DNA of 64,000 bases from Phylloscopus collybita (lineage: Eukaryota; Chordata; Aves; Passeriformes; Phylloscopidae): NCBI GenBank assembly GCA_027886175.1, contig JAJNNQ010000009.1, forward strand, positions 27,331,501-27,395,500, given 5' to 3'. A program made the position numbers and the translations under genes. A model generated the notes under the pieces. The model saw only the letters and a program-made list of their open reading frames with translations, ran no database searches and was not told the DNA's origin. Shown piece by piece: positions 50,302-64,000 of the stretch (position 1 is its first letter; each line of letters starts with the position of its first letter).

Positions 50302-51149
50302 ATGTTCGCTTCTTTCGCCATCGCGCCCGTCCGGGGGTGCCCTGTCGCGCTGCCTTCCTCTCCGGAGTCCCCGTGTCCCCGTCCGCCCGGCACCCCCCGC
50401 CCGGCCTCCCTGGCGCTCCGCCGGCCCTTCTCCCTCCGCAGCCCCGAGCGGCGGGAGGCACCGCTGCCCTGCGCTGCCCTGCTCGGGAGGTGATGGCCAG
50501 CGGCGGCGGCGTCTCCAGGGCAGCGGGAGCGCAGGGGCGCAGCGCCGGGATCGCGGTCCCCAGCGTGCTGTCCCTGCCCAGGCCCGTGCCGTGCGCGGTC
50601 GTGGGCCTTGAAAGCAAAGGGTCTGAGCGAAGAGGGGCACGGGCCGCCGTCCTGCGCCAGGCGGGGCTGGGCTGCCGCCTGCCTTGGCCCAAGGGGGCCT
50701 GGTAGACAAACGGGGCGAGGAATCCCCAGGAGATGGAAGTTAAACTCCGTGTTTGTGATGCTAGCTGAACGAAATGCTCAGTTAAAAGCGGTGGCAGCAG
50801 GTGTGTGTGTGAGTGCAGGTGTAGGTGATGGTACTCTCTTCGATGTATCCTCTGGGTAAGAGAGATGTGGAGGAAGGAGCAGTTTTAATTCAGATTCATA
50901 TCAACAGCTTATCTGCACTAACTTTTGTATTTAAATAGGGAAATGTGCAAAAATATGTAGTGTACATACTTACCTTTTCCAGATTTCAATGCTATTAGGG
51001 CTGGCTACACTTTTCCTAGGTTGCCCTAGATTTCAGGTCAGGCTTTTGCATACCAAGTGCTAGCTTACACAGTAGTGTCTCTACAGTTTCACTATAACTT
51101 CGTTTATGGGGGGAGTTCGCTTTTAAACAAATAATGTAGAGTTTTGTAA

Positions 51150-51192
51150 TTTTGGGGGGATTGTTGTTTTGTTTTTGTTTTTTTTTTTTTTA
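51150..51192 (+). repeat. G/T-rich low-complexity tract in TUSC3 intron 1
   Basis: GGGGGGATTGTTG followed by GTTTTT units and a T run of about 15 bases. Confidence 0.85.
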
Positions 51193-51389
51193 ATATGTGT
51201 TAGGGTTCTGGAGAGGACTTTTGTGGTGGTGGAGGAGAAGGAACAGTTTTTGTAGCTGAATCTGTCTCTGAACTAGCAGCTTGGACAAAGAGAAGGATGG
51301 TGAATTTTTGGGTTTTGCTTGTTTTGTTTTTCTTTAAAGAACTGTGTAGTTTATTAAGGTTTGTAGGCCATAGATGTGAAACAACAGGG

Positions 51390-51685
51390 ATGTCTTCCCA
51401 CTGGTGTCCAGTGACAAGAGTGGAAGGAATGGCTTACATCTACTTCAGGGGGAGTTCAAATGTGATATTTGGAAAGAGATCCTAACTGAGAGAGTGGTTG
51501 AGCACACAACAAGGTACCCAGAGAAGTGGTAATTCCCCAAGCCCGTAGGTGTTCAGGAGACTTATGGACAACATTTTTGTGCATATGGCTTGACTTTTAG
51601 GTTGCCCTGTGTGGAGTTGAGGGTTGGATGCAATGTCCCTTCCCAATCATGATGTCTCTTCCAACTCACAATAGTCTATGAGTTT
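51390..51685 (+). mobile_element. CR1 LINE 3' fragment
   Basis: I recognise the end of CR1 reverse transcriptase and its 3' region. In order there are CTGGTGTCCAGTGACAAGAG, then GAATGGCTTA and a GGGGGAGTTCAAAT segment. These are followed by AAGTGGT, TAGGTGTTCAGGAGAC, GGTTGGATGCAATG, TCTTCCAACTCACAATAGTC and TATGA, in the order of the typical bird CR1 3' end. CR1 copies are usually 5'-truncated, as here, and end in short ATTCTATG-type repeats rather than poly-A. This copy is quite diverged, hence old, and lies in sense orientation to TUSC3. Confidence 0.88.
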
Positions 51686-54600
51686 GCAAGGCCAAAGTCA
51701 ATATGTAAAATTCTTATTTTAATATCAAAAAAAATGGTCTGACTGTGGTCTTACCAAGATAAGTAATCTGATTGAAATAAATCCCTTGGGCATCATAGTG
51801 GGAAAATTAACACCTTCACTCTAGGAATTCATTGTCTTTTCCACTCTTTCTGGAATGAGTAAGCAGTAAATGTGTTGCCCTTCTGCTGCTGTAATTAGCT
51901 TCTTTTCAAAACTTTAACATATTAGGTTTTCTTAATAAAATGTGTTTAATGTTTGACACTTGATTCTCTCTTGCTGTGATGTGCTGGCACTGCAACTTTT
52001 GTTGACACTTTCATGTGGAGTGCCAGCTGTGCTACCAAGATAGCTGAAGTGATCTTTCTTTTAAGTGAAATCCTTTCCCTAATAAGTAAATAATGGCAAA
52101 TTAAAATGGATATGTACAACTACTTTTTAGAAAGTTTCCCAGTCCTGCTGTGGAGGTGGTACATAAAAAGATGGAAATGCTTGCTTGTTTGTCCACCTGT
52201 TTACCATTACAGTTCAAGCAGGTATTTTTCCTCTGTAAAAGTTGTTATTCAGTGTTTGTCTTTTCAGTTGATTTAAACTAACACATCCCAGTCTTATGGA
52301 TCTTTTTGCTTCCATTTTTCATTTCTGTTTAATATTTTGGTTTTAACACAATGGACTCTTCATGCAGACAAATCTTTGGCTTTATGTAGACATAGCATAT
52401 GTATGACTGCATCTTTACAGAAACGAAAGCACTATTGTAAGTGCTTGCTTCACTTTAAATGTAAGCTTAAAGTGTAACTTGCTTTTTTTTCAGGGTTTTA
52501 TCCATTGTATATCTCTGTATTGTATATGTTAGAGCTAAAGTTTGACTCTTCTTGCCCTATAACCTTCATGTTAAAAGCTGTAGTAGTTTACCCAATATAT
52601 ATAATGAGGAAAACATTTGTATGGGAAGAATGAAATTTGCACTTACAGTAAGTAGTTTGGAAACAACATTTTAAAACTGTTCTGAGGAAAATTATGTGAA
52701 TTGAAAGACTGCAGGATCTTGTGCTGTGGGACATTCCTGTTCACACCACTGTCCAGAAGCACAGTGGTAACAGATAAAGGTGAGGAAGTGAAGGTAAATG
52801 TGTGAAGTGAACAGAAGGTTTTCTGTACAAAGACTGGTGAAATTGACTTTTTTTTTGGAAGTTGGAAAAATGGTTGAACACACAGTGATTGTTTAAAAGT
52901 AAACACTGCAAGAGAAAAGCTAATGTAGTAGGGTTGAAATGTATATCTCATGAGATAAAACCAACTCACATCTCAGTTTCCTCTTTTCTCTGTGCTTTGT
53001 GTGTGTGTCTTTGTTGACATCATTGTCCAGAAAGAGAGGTAAGGACTAGAGAGGAGAAACTGCTTTCCAAATCAAATTAAAAACAAAACAAAAACCCTTG
53101 ATTACTTGAAAGGTGCTTCAAAATTAAAAGAACTTGAGATGTTGGAGTTAAATCTTAAGGAAGGAAGGTGTTCTTGGTGAGGACAGTGATTTTATTTTTT
53201 TATTAATTTATCTTTTTAAGTGTTGACAGAAAAGTATGCATAAAGTCTGAATGATTGGAGGTGTCTGGATCAGTTGTATGAGCCTGGAAGAGATGGAAGG
53301 AAGGAAAGGACTGAGTTAAGATATTAGATGTTTCTGAAGGACTTGATGCTAGCAGAGAAAACAACCAGGGAAACTGGAAAACATTGTTAAAAATTTCTGT
53401 GTTGATTGTGAAATACTAGATTAAAGCTGTATTTAAAAAAAATATGCAGGTTCTTAAACTGCTAAAATACAATAAATTGCCCTATACAGTAAAATATTCT
53501 TAATGATAACTAAAGGAACTGTCTTCTCTGGCAAATTACTGAGAATTGCTAAGGTTGGTTTTAAATTTGATTAAATCTACAAGAACTTAAAGAGCTATTT
53601 GAAAATAGATTTGAATTAGTAGATTATTAGTCATCTGGTTTAATGGAAGCTATTTTTAGAATGATTTAATGAACTTATAAACACACAAACATTCCTATTG
53701 CTTTGCTTTCATCTTGCTGTACCTTTTCCATATTATGGACATTCATGGCAGCCTTCACAAATGAGGAGATAAATAGAAAAAAAAATTGGAATGTCTAATT
53801 TGAAAATGAGATGAAGAACAACACCACAACTTTCCCCCATAGGTCACACTTAGAAGCTAACTAGATTTGAAAAGCCTGCTTTTATGATTTTAATTCTGGT
53901 GCTGAACAGTACCTTTATTTAAAGTGAAGTAAAAAAATGTTCTTGATTGTGAAATAGGAACAAGACACTGGAGAAGGACTGAACTCTTGGAAAATGTATG
54001 CATAATAAGAGAAAATAATAATTTACTCTTTCCACAGCATTTGAGATAATATAATTGTATTAGCATTTTCTGTTCTCAATCCTTTCAATGCTTTTTATAT
54101 ATCTTATACAAATTTCAGATGGGTTAAACTATTAGAAAAATTAAAGGAATCAGAGTAATTCACTTTGAACTATACCACTTTCTATTATAAATTCTTTTTG
54201 TGACTGAAACACATGGAAAGAGGACGTTGGGTTTGCAAGATTAAAAGCGTTTCTCATAATGTTTATTTTTGAGCTTTCAGGTGGGTAGATCAGAAGCTGG
54301 TTAAAACACTGATAAGCAATTGGAGTAGCTTTTTCTGTAGGTAGTTTGTCATTACTGCTAAATCTGACACAGGGAAGGTGTTTGTTTTGATCAATATACA
54401 AGCTTTCTTCAGATGGAAGTATTTTGTTGAGTTTGAATCTACTAAAAAAGATGCTGAAAGCCTATAAAATACTGTAGTAATTTTACTTTTCTGTACGGCA
54501 AGGTTCTGTGATGTTTTTGTCCTGATTATTTTTAAAGGATTTCAAGACTCCTATATCTATAATAGTTCTTTACCTTTTTCTCCCTGTCTCATTTCCCCAT

Positions 54601-57600
54601 CTGAGTGTAGAAGTTATGGCAGTTGGGAGCAATTGTGGGAGATCGAGTTGGAAGAACAGTCTAATTGATAGTTTATCTCAAAGCTCAGCCATACTTTTAT
54701 TATTCCTGACAAATGTGTATGTGATGTGCCTGCAGAAGTCTTTAGTGATGGTGACACTACAACTTCTGGCTTTTTTTTCCCCCGGAAGACCTAACCTAAA
54801 TTTCGGTGTGTTCAAGGCCTACATTTTTGAGCCTATTATTTCTTTTCCTCATCATGACCATAAAGAATGGATTATTGTTTGGTTGTTGTTGTTTTTTTTA
54901 AATAATTAGAAGCACCTGTGTATTTTTTTAAGGCTGAAAGTATTAAATATGATATTTTTTTCTGACAGAATCTTCAGTCCTGAACATGCTTTTCTATTTT
55001 ATTTGAAATTAACTGCGATAGATTGGCACTATCCCCTTGTTTCTGCACCATGATTTTTTTTTGTTTTCCTTTAGGTTTTCACAGTGAGCCTATTGTGTTT
55101 ATTCACAGTTACTGATTTTACCATGTTGCAGCCAGAATGACATCTTCCACTTTCAAATGTCTTTCCCATCTAATTTCTGGTAGTGATTCACCATAAAGGT
55201 AGCAGTTCTCACCCATTCAGAGCTAGAGCCAGCAAAACCTGCTGTCCAGGTTTCTTGCTCCAGAAATTGAAAGAATGCTACTTAGTTTTATTCTCTCTCT
55301 CGGTGCTGTTTTCAATGAGCTGTAATATTCTTTTCTTCTGATCAATGTTCTGCATGTGTGTTTAATTGAAAGAAATACTAGGAAGAGCAGAGAAAAAGAG
55401 GAAAAAAGTTTTGTGATGAATGGGGAGTGTTTGGCATATATTCAGATTCACACATAGTCTGAGAAATTAGTTCTTCCATTTTCAGGATCTCTGATACTAT
55501 TTAAAAAACAGTGATAATTAAAACTTAAGTTTCTTCTCTTGGTCTACTGAAATTCTATTTAACATTAAACTTCAATATAAAGCCTTCTTGGTCTTGTAAT
55601 TGTGAAAATTTCAGGGTTGGTCTCCAGACTGTGGAGCACTGCCTGTTTTTGCTTTTGACACAGGATGCGTGACAGTGTTTGGCAGTTATACCGATTACAG
55701 ACTCCTCTTTAAAAACTTTATTAAAAATTGAGATGTAGCCAATGCTGAATCTGTGAAGGGAAACAAAGGCCTGACTGTAGATTTGCCTTCAAGCCACTTT
55801 GAAGATGTATTTAAAGTGGAGACTTTATATGCATTTGTGTAATTGGACAGTTTAACTATTGTTACAGTAGAGAGAGAATTTTTCAAACAATGCTTAAAGC
55901 TTTAAAATATGTGTGCTTGGTTTGAAGTGAAATAGTTCTAAGCCGTGCCTGAAAATGTAAAATTCATTAAATGCAGTTCTAAGTGTTTTTTTCTACTCTG
56001 TCCTAAAAAGAATGGGGACAGCATAGAGGAAAAAAAAGTCTGCAAGAATTCCTTCTTTTCTGTTGTTTTTTTACAACCCCATAAAACATGTGTATGCCTC
56101 TCTCCTTTATTTCTAATTAACTAAAGTTTTGCAAAATATTGGCAAAATTGACTAGCAGTTCTGGCTTTAACCAATCTGTATAGAAAACTTCAGAGACTGC
56201 ATACAATAAGTAAAATAAAGGATGCTTATAGCAGCCTGATAGCATTTTGTGATTGGATGACTGAAACTTTTCTGTCCCAGATGTCTGTTTGGCATCCTTG
56301 CTGTCCTAAGACAGATCAGTGACATAATTGATCTTTTCCCCTGTTCTGTTCTATAACCATTTATACCGCACATCCTGTGCAACCACATGGAAAATACAGA
56401 TTGTATCTGCTTGAGTTCTACATGCTCTGGAAAAATCAGTCAGTAAAATTAGAATAGGAGAGCACTGACTTGTTTGGATATTGGCTTGGGTCTTCAGATT
56501 TATTCTCTTAATTTTTAAAAGTGTTTTCAAGGTCATGTTTTATTGGCTAAGATAATGGTAAGAACTGAAGAAGGACCTTTACCTGGTATGTGGTTTAGGC
56601 CTTGTTCTGTTATTCTAATAAATATGAGAGCAGCTAAAATTACAAAAAAACAATGTTTTCTTTTTATCTAATGCTATGAGGTTTATAAAAAAATATAGTA
56701 TTTTCTTCATTGTTTGTATATATAAAGTGTAATAGCTTGTGTTTTTTGTTACAACTTTCAATAATGAGGGATTGCCATTAACCAAATGAAAAGATGTTTC
56801 ATAGTGAACCTGAAAGCTACATTTCATACAGGGAATCTTGTATTTTTATGTGTGATTGTCACAAGTCCTTCATATTCCAAGGCAGATAAACGGATATATG
56901 CATTGAGTGGATTGCTTCTGACAAAATTCAAAAAAAGGCCTGGCACTAGTTTGGTTACAGAAAATAGTCCCGTGACATGGAAAAGATGTGTACCCTTGCC
57001 ATTGCAGGCTTCTTCATGAAAACACTCTTCTTCCCCAGTGCTAAAGTAGTGGCAGGACTTGAAGCATTTCTCTGGACAGACTCTTCTCCCACCTAATAGG
57101 ATTTGCTATTAGGATCTTACTTTCTTCTGATGATTGTATCTGATAGTACCATTCTGGAGTACCCCAAGTTCATAATCTCTTCTTAAGCAGTTGCAATCCT
57201 TAGCCTATGTCATTCCATTATTTTTTCTCATTCTTTGCTGCTGAATCTAAAGCAACTAATTTTTGAATTTCAGATGAACTGGTCATTAAGCTTAACAGAG
57301 TTTGGCTGTGTTGCATAGAACATTTTGTATACCAAGTTCATAATATAAGTGGTAATTACAGTTTATGCAGTCCCTCTGGAATGACATTTTGAGCTCACAG
57401 AACTGCTCAAGGTTATAGGCTGTAGCATCTGCTGCTTGAATGAGAGAAACCATTTTCTACTCTGCTTTTACTTTGGCTTTTTTATAGTTTCAAATCACTA
57501 TTGCTGTCTTTTCTACTATTACAAAATTAGCATGTTCAGCTGCTTTTGTTATCCAGTTGCCTTTAAAAGGCCAATTATGACAGTCTACTGAATCTTGGAT

Positions 57601-57743
57601 TTTGACATTTCTCTTTAGCTTTTTGAGATTTCGCTGTGTATGTACTCATGTCTGAGCCATGTAAACATCTCTTCAATGTAGGTTTTTGAGCTTGTCAAGC
57701 AAAGTTTAGGTAATACTGCAAAATTCCCATTTACAGTTTAAGG

Positions 57744-57770
57744 TTCTTTTTGTTTGTTTGTTTGTTTTTT
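57744..57770 (+). repeat. (GTTT)n tract in TUSC3 intron 1
   Basis: TTCTTTTTGTTTGTTTGTTT type repeat followed by a T run. Confidence 0.8.
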
Positions 57771-60700
57771 AAATAATTTATACTAAGCATTTTTGTCAAC
57801 TTGATTGTTTTGTGAAGTCTTTCGATATTTAGCCTGTTTTTCACGAAAAATAATTAACAGTTGTTCAAGTAAGTAATTAGCTAATTCCCTTTATACTTTC
57901 CTGTTTTGTATACGTACACATTCAGGCTTTTCCACACATTTTGTTTCTCCGATCTTTTCAGTGGCTGGGGTGCATTCTGAATCTAAACTTAGGCGTTTAA
58001 CTCAAAACTTTGCTGTCCTGCAAGAGTCTGTTTAGTATAATGAATTGTTATATTGCAGTGGTTTTTCTGCACTATGCTGAGGAATATGGTTATTTTAACA
58101 AGAAAATAGGAGAGGCATTTTTGGTTGGTACTGCTTAAACTTTCCTTGTAATTGTAGCTGCTTTGTCTTTGCTTCTGTGGTTCAAATTGTTACTTACAAT
58201 ATTTTGTTCTTTTTACTTCTCTTATCAAGTTCATATGACCCTCTTCTATTTTTGGTAGTAAACCGCACTGAAATATAGGTTGCATTTAATCCATAATTAC
58301 TAGATTCACTGATACACTAAAAATACGAAACTTAAAATTATTTTTATTTTTAATCCTATTAAAGCATTTTAGTGTCAATCTTCGCCTTTCTATAAAAGAT
58401 GTAGCTAGAGATTCAGATTCTGCATGGAGATTAATGTAGGGAGTGAGGAAGCTGAGCAGACAGAATTTTTTGAGATACAGTTCTTTTCTCTACTTGTTTT
58501 TCCAAGGTTATCTAACAGGATTGAAAAGGTATTTGAATACAAGTAGAATATCTGTTTCTGTTTTGACTGACACAGGTAATGCTCTTCTAGATACCCTAGG
58601 AGTTGCAGGGCTAAGACTACATACAGTGAAGGAATAAATTAGCTGTGTCTACATATGTGTAGGTGTCTTTCCAAAGAGAGGAATTCAAGCTACAATTAAG
58701 TGAGGGAATTGTAGAGCAATTAAATTAACAGGAGTAGAGCACCTCATCATAGGTCACACTACCAGCACTCTGTGTATAGTCGGTGATCTTGAACTAGGGA
58801 ATACAAAATGCAAAAGGATGTTTCTTAAATCTTAGAGTTCTCCAGAATTTGGATGCTAAAGTCAAACCTGTAAAAGCTGTGCTATTCAGAATATGTACTA
58901 GTAAAGTATTGTGTAGACTTAAGCTACAGGAGGAGAAGGTAGTGTTGGTGACTGTATACTGATTCTTCTGTGAGGATTATGTACATGGTCCCTAAAAGTA
59001 ATAACTCTAGCTTCTTTTCAGATCATGTGAGGTGGTCCAAGCATGCCAACTGATTATGCTTTACAGGATAGGTTTCAGGGGTTTCTGAGGAGTGGGACCT
59101 GAATACTTTCACATGGGTGAAGGTGATATTGAATACACTTCCCCCTACTTGAGTCAAACACTGAAATTTAGAAGAGTGCACAAACTCACACAGCAATAAG
59201 TGTTTTTTATTTTCAAATGAATACTTTGTGATACCTTTTACCAGGATGTTTTCAGGTATTTTCAGATGATGCCTGGGGGAACTAATGGACTTGCCACCTT
59301 CTTTATCTGACTCTAAAGTGGGGCTATAACTTGATCTCACAGCCAAGTCTGGCACGTTTAAGTGTAGAGCATTTTCGGAGGCCTAGAGATCATTGAGAAA
59401 TCTTTCTCCTCCATTATTGCTATGTCTGTGCAACCTAAAAGTTGGATATGAAGTAGAATTTCTGCTTTGCAGATGCCTGTGGCTGATGAACTTGGTTAGC
59501 TTCTATCCTCAGATCTAGTCAGTGAAAAACAAGTCAGCTTCATGCGCAAAACCTCCTGTCTGGTGTAACACTATACATTCTTGTGAGTTAAATGGGAATC
59601 CCAACACGTTTCCTGAACACTGTTTCCTGTTTTTCCTGTATTTTGGAAAATAAAGGACTTTTAGAAAATAAAGGACTACAATAACTTGCTGAAATTAACT
59701 TCTTTGATAAAGCAGGGTTTCTTTTTATCATTGGGCTGAAGGATAGAAAAAATATGTATGGGAAAATAAAAACTATGAAGCCAAGTTCAATGATGAAATA
59801 TACCCAGAAGTAAGTGTCCTTAAATCTTTCTGAAATCGTTTAGAGGGTAGAAACCAGTAATGTAAAGTTATCTGAATTCTATGTTACTTTTGCATCACAC
59901 TTTGAAATAACTTAGTCATAGTTTGTATTCTTGATAGATGATGGCTCAGCTCTAAAACATTACAGTGGAAACTTTTTCCATTTTTCTGTTCTGTGCCTGA
60001 TTTCTACTAAGGCTTCCAACTGAAGTGGAAAGTGAATGGCAGGAATTTCAAGAATGCCAGACCCAGGAAGTTCAGTCCAAAATTGAAGATGTAGGACTGT
60101 TATGCCTCTTACTTGTCCACAGCTGGTGGATTCAGTTAGTGACAATGTGACAGCACATGGAGTAGATGAGATAGGAGTTGTTATGAAAAGGACAGGAAAG
60201 GTGCATTAATGCTGAAGTTATTGCGTAAATATTTCTATTCTGTTGTGACATGCATTTTCTTCTAAGCTAGATATGAATGGAAGCTCTTGCCTATTGATAG
60301 CAGTGCGCTAACTTCTTTAATGGGCAATTTGTTTAGAGGAAAAGATAAAGTTATTGATATCTGCTAGACAGACTCTAGATATTACAGTTGTTTTTTATTT
60401 CCTTTATGCTTTTTTTGGTTTGGGGTGATATTGAAATCAGCCAGAGAATAATCTTTCTAGCACAATTTAAAGTATTAGAAAGCAGGCATTCTTTATTGTA
60501 GTGCTGCACACATTCAGAGGATTTTTCCTCTTTTTGAATGTGTATCATGAAATTTTGCAACGGGATATTTATTCCATCCATACATAGTCACAACAACATA
60601 CTTCCAAGCTAATATATAAACATCACTTTTCCTAGAATGAATTTACATGTCTCTGCCCTGTACTGGAAGTCTTTTTATGGTCTTAGAGCATCGTCTGAAG

Positions 60701-63700
60701 GTGGTTGCATTCACTGAGAGCCTCCAAAATTTAAATGACCTTGCCTTGAACTTCTCTTAGGGCATGTGCTGTTTTTTTCTTGTTACATAACTGCCACAAA
60801 ACCACTTAGGTTCCTCATTATCTGTTTATCCACTGGTTCCAGCTACATTTACAATCTACTGTCTAGTTTTACATTCTTTTACCTAATTTCCTAGTTGCTC
60901 TTTAAGCTCTATTTTGCAACTTCAAGGAATCTGAAAATTTCTTCTGAAAAAGTCAGGGGCATTGCTAATCATTTTCCACTTCAAGTGCATTGTAAGCTTT
61001 TTCATTTTTTTGTTTGCTGTAAGCTGAATAAATCAGTCAGTGGAGATTCGGGGGTGTGTGCCTGTATATACACACATGTATGTACACGAATTGGCTTGCC
61101 CTGGTGTAGATGAAATAGCATTTGCCTTGGTGTTGACATCTGTGGGTTTTGGTCCTGTAACTCTACGTGCTATGAATGGTTAAAGTGCTTTAACCAGACT
61201 TCATGGAGAATGTAGCTTTGAGAGTGAAACTTTAAACAAAAATGCTCTCATGTAACTGCATATTGGTTCGTGATGCTGCTAACATAATGCAATTTCTTTA
61301 AAAGTAATAGTTACCTGAAGTTCTGCTTTAGTACATAAAGGACAGTCCTCATCTGATTTGAGATCTTATATTTTAGCCCATTCTGTGCATAGAAACTAAA
61401 CTTCCTTAAGTCATTGTGTGCTATGAACTTGTAGTATTCACAATAGGAGTTAAATTTTCACTTAAATGTGACATCTCAGCTTTTTCTAGAGTAGAATTAT
61501 AGTTAAAGCATGTCTGGGAAACTGATACAGTGGGAGCAGTTGATATTCATTTGATTTCTGGGAAATTTTAGGCTGCTTCACATCAAGTATCCTGAACACT
61601 TGTCTGTTTCTTTGGGTGCTTGGATCCTCTTAAGATGATCTTCATTATTGTATTAATTCAAAAAGTTCCTGCTCTGAAGTATATCAGTTGTTTTCCCCCT
61701 CTAGAGAGCATTGTTTTCACTCTGAACTGTCCTCTTACACCGATGCAGAGATTTGGAGAATGTGGCAGAATTCACTGGGCTGCAGAGGAGTGACAAGAAG
61801 GAAGATAATTTTCTAGCTGAATGATGATCATTTGAAAGAGGAAAGTCCTGGGTTCTCACAGCTACTTATACATTTAATCCAATAACTGTTCAGTGTAAAA
61901 CATTGTAATACAATCTGTTCCAGTAGGTTTACTTGTCCACCATCTGGACATGAGTGCTGCCTGCCAAACCAGTTGGGAGGGCAGTAAAAGAAATCAAGGT
62001 TACTTTAAAGTAGTGAGGGCTTCTCAGGATAACCTCTGCATACTTGCTTTCTCTGTTAAAGCAGCTATCACCGTCTCAGTTGTAACTTCCTGTGACAGCG
62101 GAGGTGGCTGAAGGAACTAAGTATAGAGTGCACTATGCCCAGTGCTCAAAGAGCCAGCCCTGGAATATTTAAAGGTAATAGAGGTCTTGGTGGGAACATA
62201 AAGGTTCCCAAATCTGCGTTTTTCTTTCAATGTTCCTGGCCATTTGGATATTCCAAGAATGTAATATCTGAGCAAGGGGAGATTACGCAAAATCTGAGTG
62301 TGTTTTGTAAGTAGCTGGTGACAGCCAAAAGAAGCTTGTTCAAGTTTAGAATTGCCCACTCTGGTTTCTGTTGCTGTTTGCTGTAGACCCAAATTCCTGC
62401 TCTGTGTGGATTAATCTAAGTGCATCATTACTTCTACAGATACCAAGCAAAAGAGAATATAGCACAAAATTATAATTACTTAATCTACAGGTGGTCAAAA
62501 ACCACGTTATTTGACTTTGTTTTAATGAAATGATAAATGAGAAGAGAGGCACTAAAGCTGATAAATTTTAGTACTAAATTTTTTGTGCTGTAGAAAACAT
62601 ATTAGCAAGTGAGCTACACCAGAAAGCAATGAAGCATAAAGTCACCTCACTCCACTCTAGAATTCTGTTATGTTCGTATTGGAGCTTTACGCAGCTGTAG
62701 AGTTATCAGTAGCAGTACTGATGAAGATGGTCCCACCTGTGTAAGAGGTGAACATTTCCCTCCTTATCCCCTTCATAAAGTTAAGATAGATGTGATGACA
62801 CCTAGGTGTGTTCATTTTACAAGAGCCTCAAGTGAGTAATGTTGATAGGTTGTAAATTCAAGTATGCATTGCACATTCAGATGACATGTAAAATGATAGA
62901 AAATAGAACTTCAATCTTTCATTGCATTTTTTTTTGTCCCACCATATTAAGGTGATATAGTTATGGTTGTGTTAGTGTATTCATCTATTGGCGTATGTCT
63001 TAAGTGATTCAAAAATCTAGCTGAAGCTATTCAGTTATAGCAACATCAGTTTTTTTGTGCAATGAATGCATTGTGCTGTCATGCAGAACTCATGCTTGCT
63101 TGGCTGTGAAGGAGAAAATTACGAGTTCATTAGCTGATACAGCAGCTTTGTTTTCAAGAGTAATTTGATGTCTGTACTTCTCCCAAGTGAAAATGGAACT
63201 TTTCCTGAATCTAATGATAGTAAAAATGTTCTGGAGGAAACATGTTTTTACTCAAGTCTTTACACTGAGTCTTGACTCTACAAAAAATTTTTAAACTGTG
63301 CTTTAAAATGGACTTAGACACTTTTAGCTGGTTTCTACCATTAGAACTATAGTCACTTTTTCTAAGAATGAAAAATGCATAAAATTAGAAATTAGATTTC
63401 ATGTGGATTTTAGAAGCTGACTTCAGAAGGTAAAAATTTAGACTTCATGATATTATGAAAATGTTTTTATGAGAATGAAATGTAATTTTGGTAAGCATAT
63501 AATATTTTTATTTTTCTAATGTAGACGTTAATTCCACCTCCAGTTTCCTCAATATGAGTTACTGAGTTATTCACTATAAGGTACCTGAATTTTTAATATT
63601 CAACATAGAAAACAATGCTGAGTATTGGTGTTTAAACAGCAGTTTCTTAACATATTTAAACCATTAGGTTTTGCATTAAAGCTTCCTGACTGCTTGCACA

Positions 63701-64000
63701 ATCATGATTTAATATTCCACAATGAACTTCTGCTTTAGTCTTACTAATCACATTTATTTTATTTAGATAAAAATTATGTGCTGGGATCTATGAATAGTTT
63801 TTTCCTTAAACTACTCAGAAATAGATCTCAAAGTGCAAAGTAATTATTTTATATTAAAAGGATTAAGTGATTTATCTGCCACTAGAGATAGTCTGCCTCC
63901 TGTTGAACCACTGAATCCATTCATTAACTTAGCACCATGCTACGTCCCTTCTCTTCCAATTAACTACTTACTGGGTAGGCAGCATTCTGATTAAAGGAAT

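Larger units (their letters stand above)
49855..50720 (+). promoter_or_regulatory. TUSC3: CpG island spanning the TUSC3 promoter, exon 1 and start of intron 1
   Basis: A sharp jump from AT-rich flank to very GC-rich, CpG-dense sequence, fading after about 50.72 kb. There is no TATA box near the expected start site; instead it carries a GGG pentamer array, an ACTACA-TTCCCA motif and an inverted CCAAT box, typical of a housekeeping promoter. I see no ATG on + between about 49742 and the TUSC3 start at 50161, so the 5' leader should lack upstream start codons. Transcription probably starts between the CCAAT box and the ATG (about 50.11-50.16 kb); that is inference. Long frames on both strands here (up to 351 codons) are the usual effect of scarce stop codons in GC-rich DNA. 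Confidence 0.88.
50296..64000 (+). other. TUSC3: TUSC3 intron 1, 5' part (at least 13.7 kb)
   Basis: No frame in this stretch resembles TUSC3 exon 2 (the region beginning with the residues before the conserved MNGDKF and CxxC segments), so intron 1 continues past the window edge. A long first intron is also known in mammals. The first 400 bases are CpG island; after that the sequence is AT-rich. It contains a CR1 fragment (51390-51685), G/T-rich tracts at 51150-51192 and 57744-57770, and short chance frames. I see no other gene nested on either strand. Confidence 0.85.

Noticed and set aside
49637..50709. Long open frames on both strands of the CpG island (up to 351 codons on -, 295 codons on +)
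   Set aside because: GC-rich DNA has few stop codons. The translations are Ala/Pro/Arg/Gly-rich with no domain, and only the TUSC3 frame has a recognisable N-terminus and splice donor.
54287..54308. AGATCAGAAGCTGG, similar to the start of miR-383, which in mammals lies in an SGCZ intron near TUSC3
   Set aside because: Only the first ten bases agree with what I remember of the mature microRNA, no matching hairpin arm is nearby, and the position is in TUSC3 intron 1, not SGCZ.
50296..64000. TUSC3 exon 2 within the window
   Set aside because: No frame encodes anything like the start of the thioredoxin-like domain, and intron 1 is long in other vertebrates.
1..64000. CRISPR arrays, tRNA or rRNA genes, bacterial-type operons
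   Set aside because: No spaced direct repeats, cloverleaf-like sequence or clustered coding frames were seen; the window is vertebrate nuclear DNA.

Overview
This is a vertebrate nuclear window, almost certainly from a bird. Three things point to a bird: a CR1 LINE 3' end of avian type at about 51.4-51.7 kb, several solo endogenous-retrovirus LTRs of families I recognise from bird genomes, and a sparse, AT-rich background with no SINE or L1-like repeats. I cannot name the species; the LTR load would fit a songbird, but that is a weak inference.

The only gene I can support is TUSC3 (N33/OST3A), a subunit of the STT3B-type oligosaccharyltransferase. Its first coding exon is at 50161-50295 on the + strand, inside a CpG island of about 49.85-50.72 kb. 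The encoded N-terminus ends in LGGGQKKKE, which I recall as the end of exon 1 in vertebrate TUSC3, and it is followed at once by a GT splice donor. The rest of the window, 50.3-64.0 kb, is the 5' part of TUSC3 intron 1; I find no second exon.

Bases 1 to about 49.8 kb are intergenic, AT-rich and gene-poor. In human the neighbour on this side is SGCZ, transcribed away from TUSC3; I found no SGCZ exon here. What can be supported in this part is repeats. Two full-length solo LTRs of one family lie at 14326-15052 (+) and 47106-47841 (-), each with a perfect 5-bp target-site duplication. A second-family LTR at 16349-17023 has a 6-bp duplication. A probable third-family LTR is at 18440-19140. Decayed ERVL-type LTRs are at about 31.2-31.8 kb and 43.15-43.8 kb. 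There are also very long homopolymer tracts (48 A, 57 T, 50 T), a (CA)n tract, several G/T-rich low-complexity tracts and a few sharp inverted repeats.

The TUSC3 promoter looks TATA-less. It has a nine-tract GGG pentamer array, a ZNF143/THAP11-type ACTACA-TTCCCA motif and an inverted CCAAT box, all within about 210 bp of the ATG. I see no operon, CRISPR array, tRNA, rRNA or novel multi-gene system. Open reading frames in the rest of the window look like chance frames, low-complexity translations or LTR shadows.
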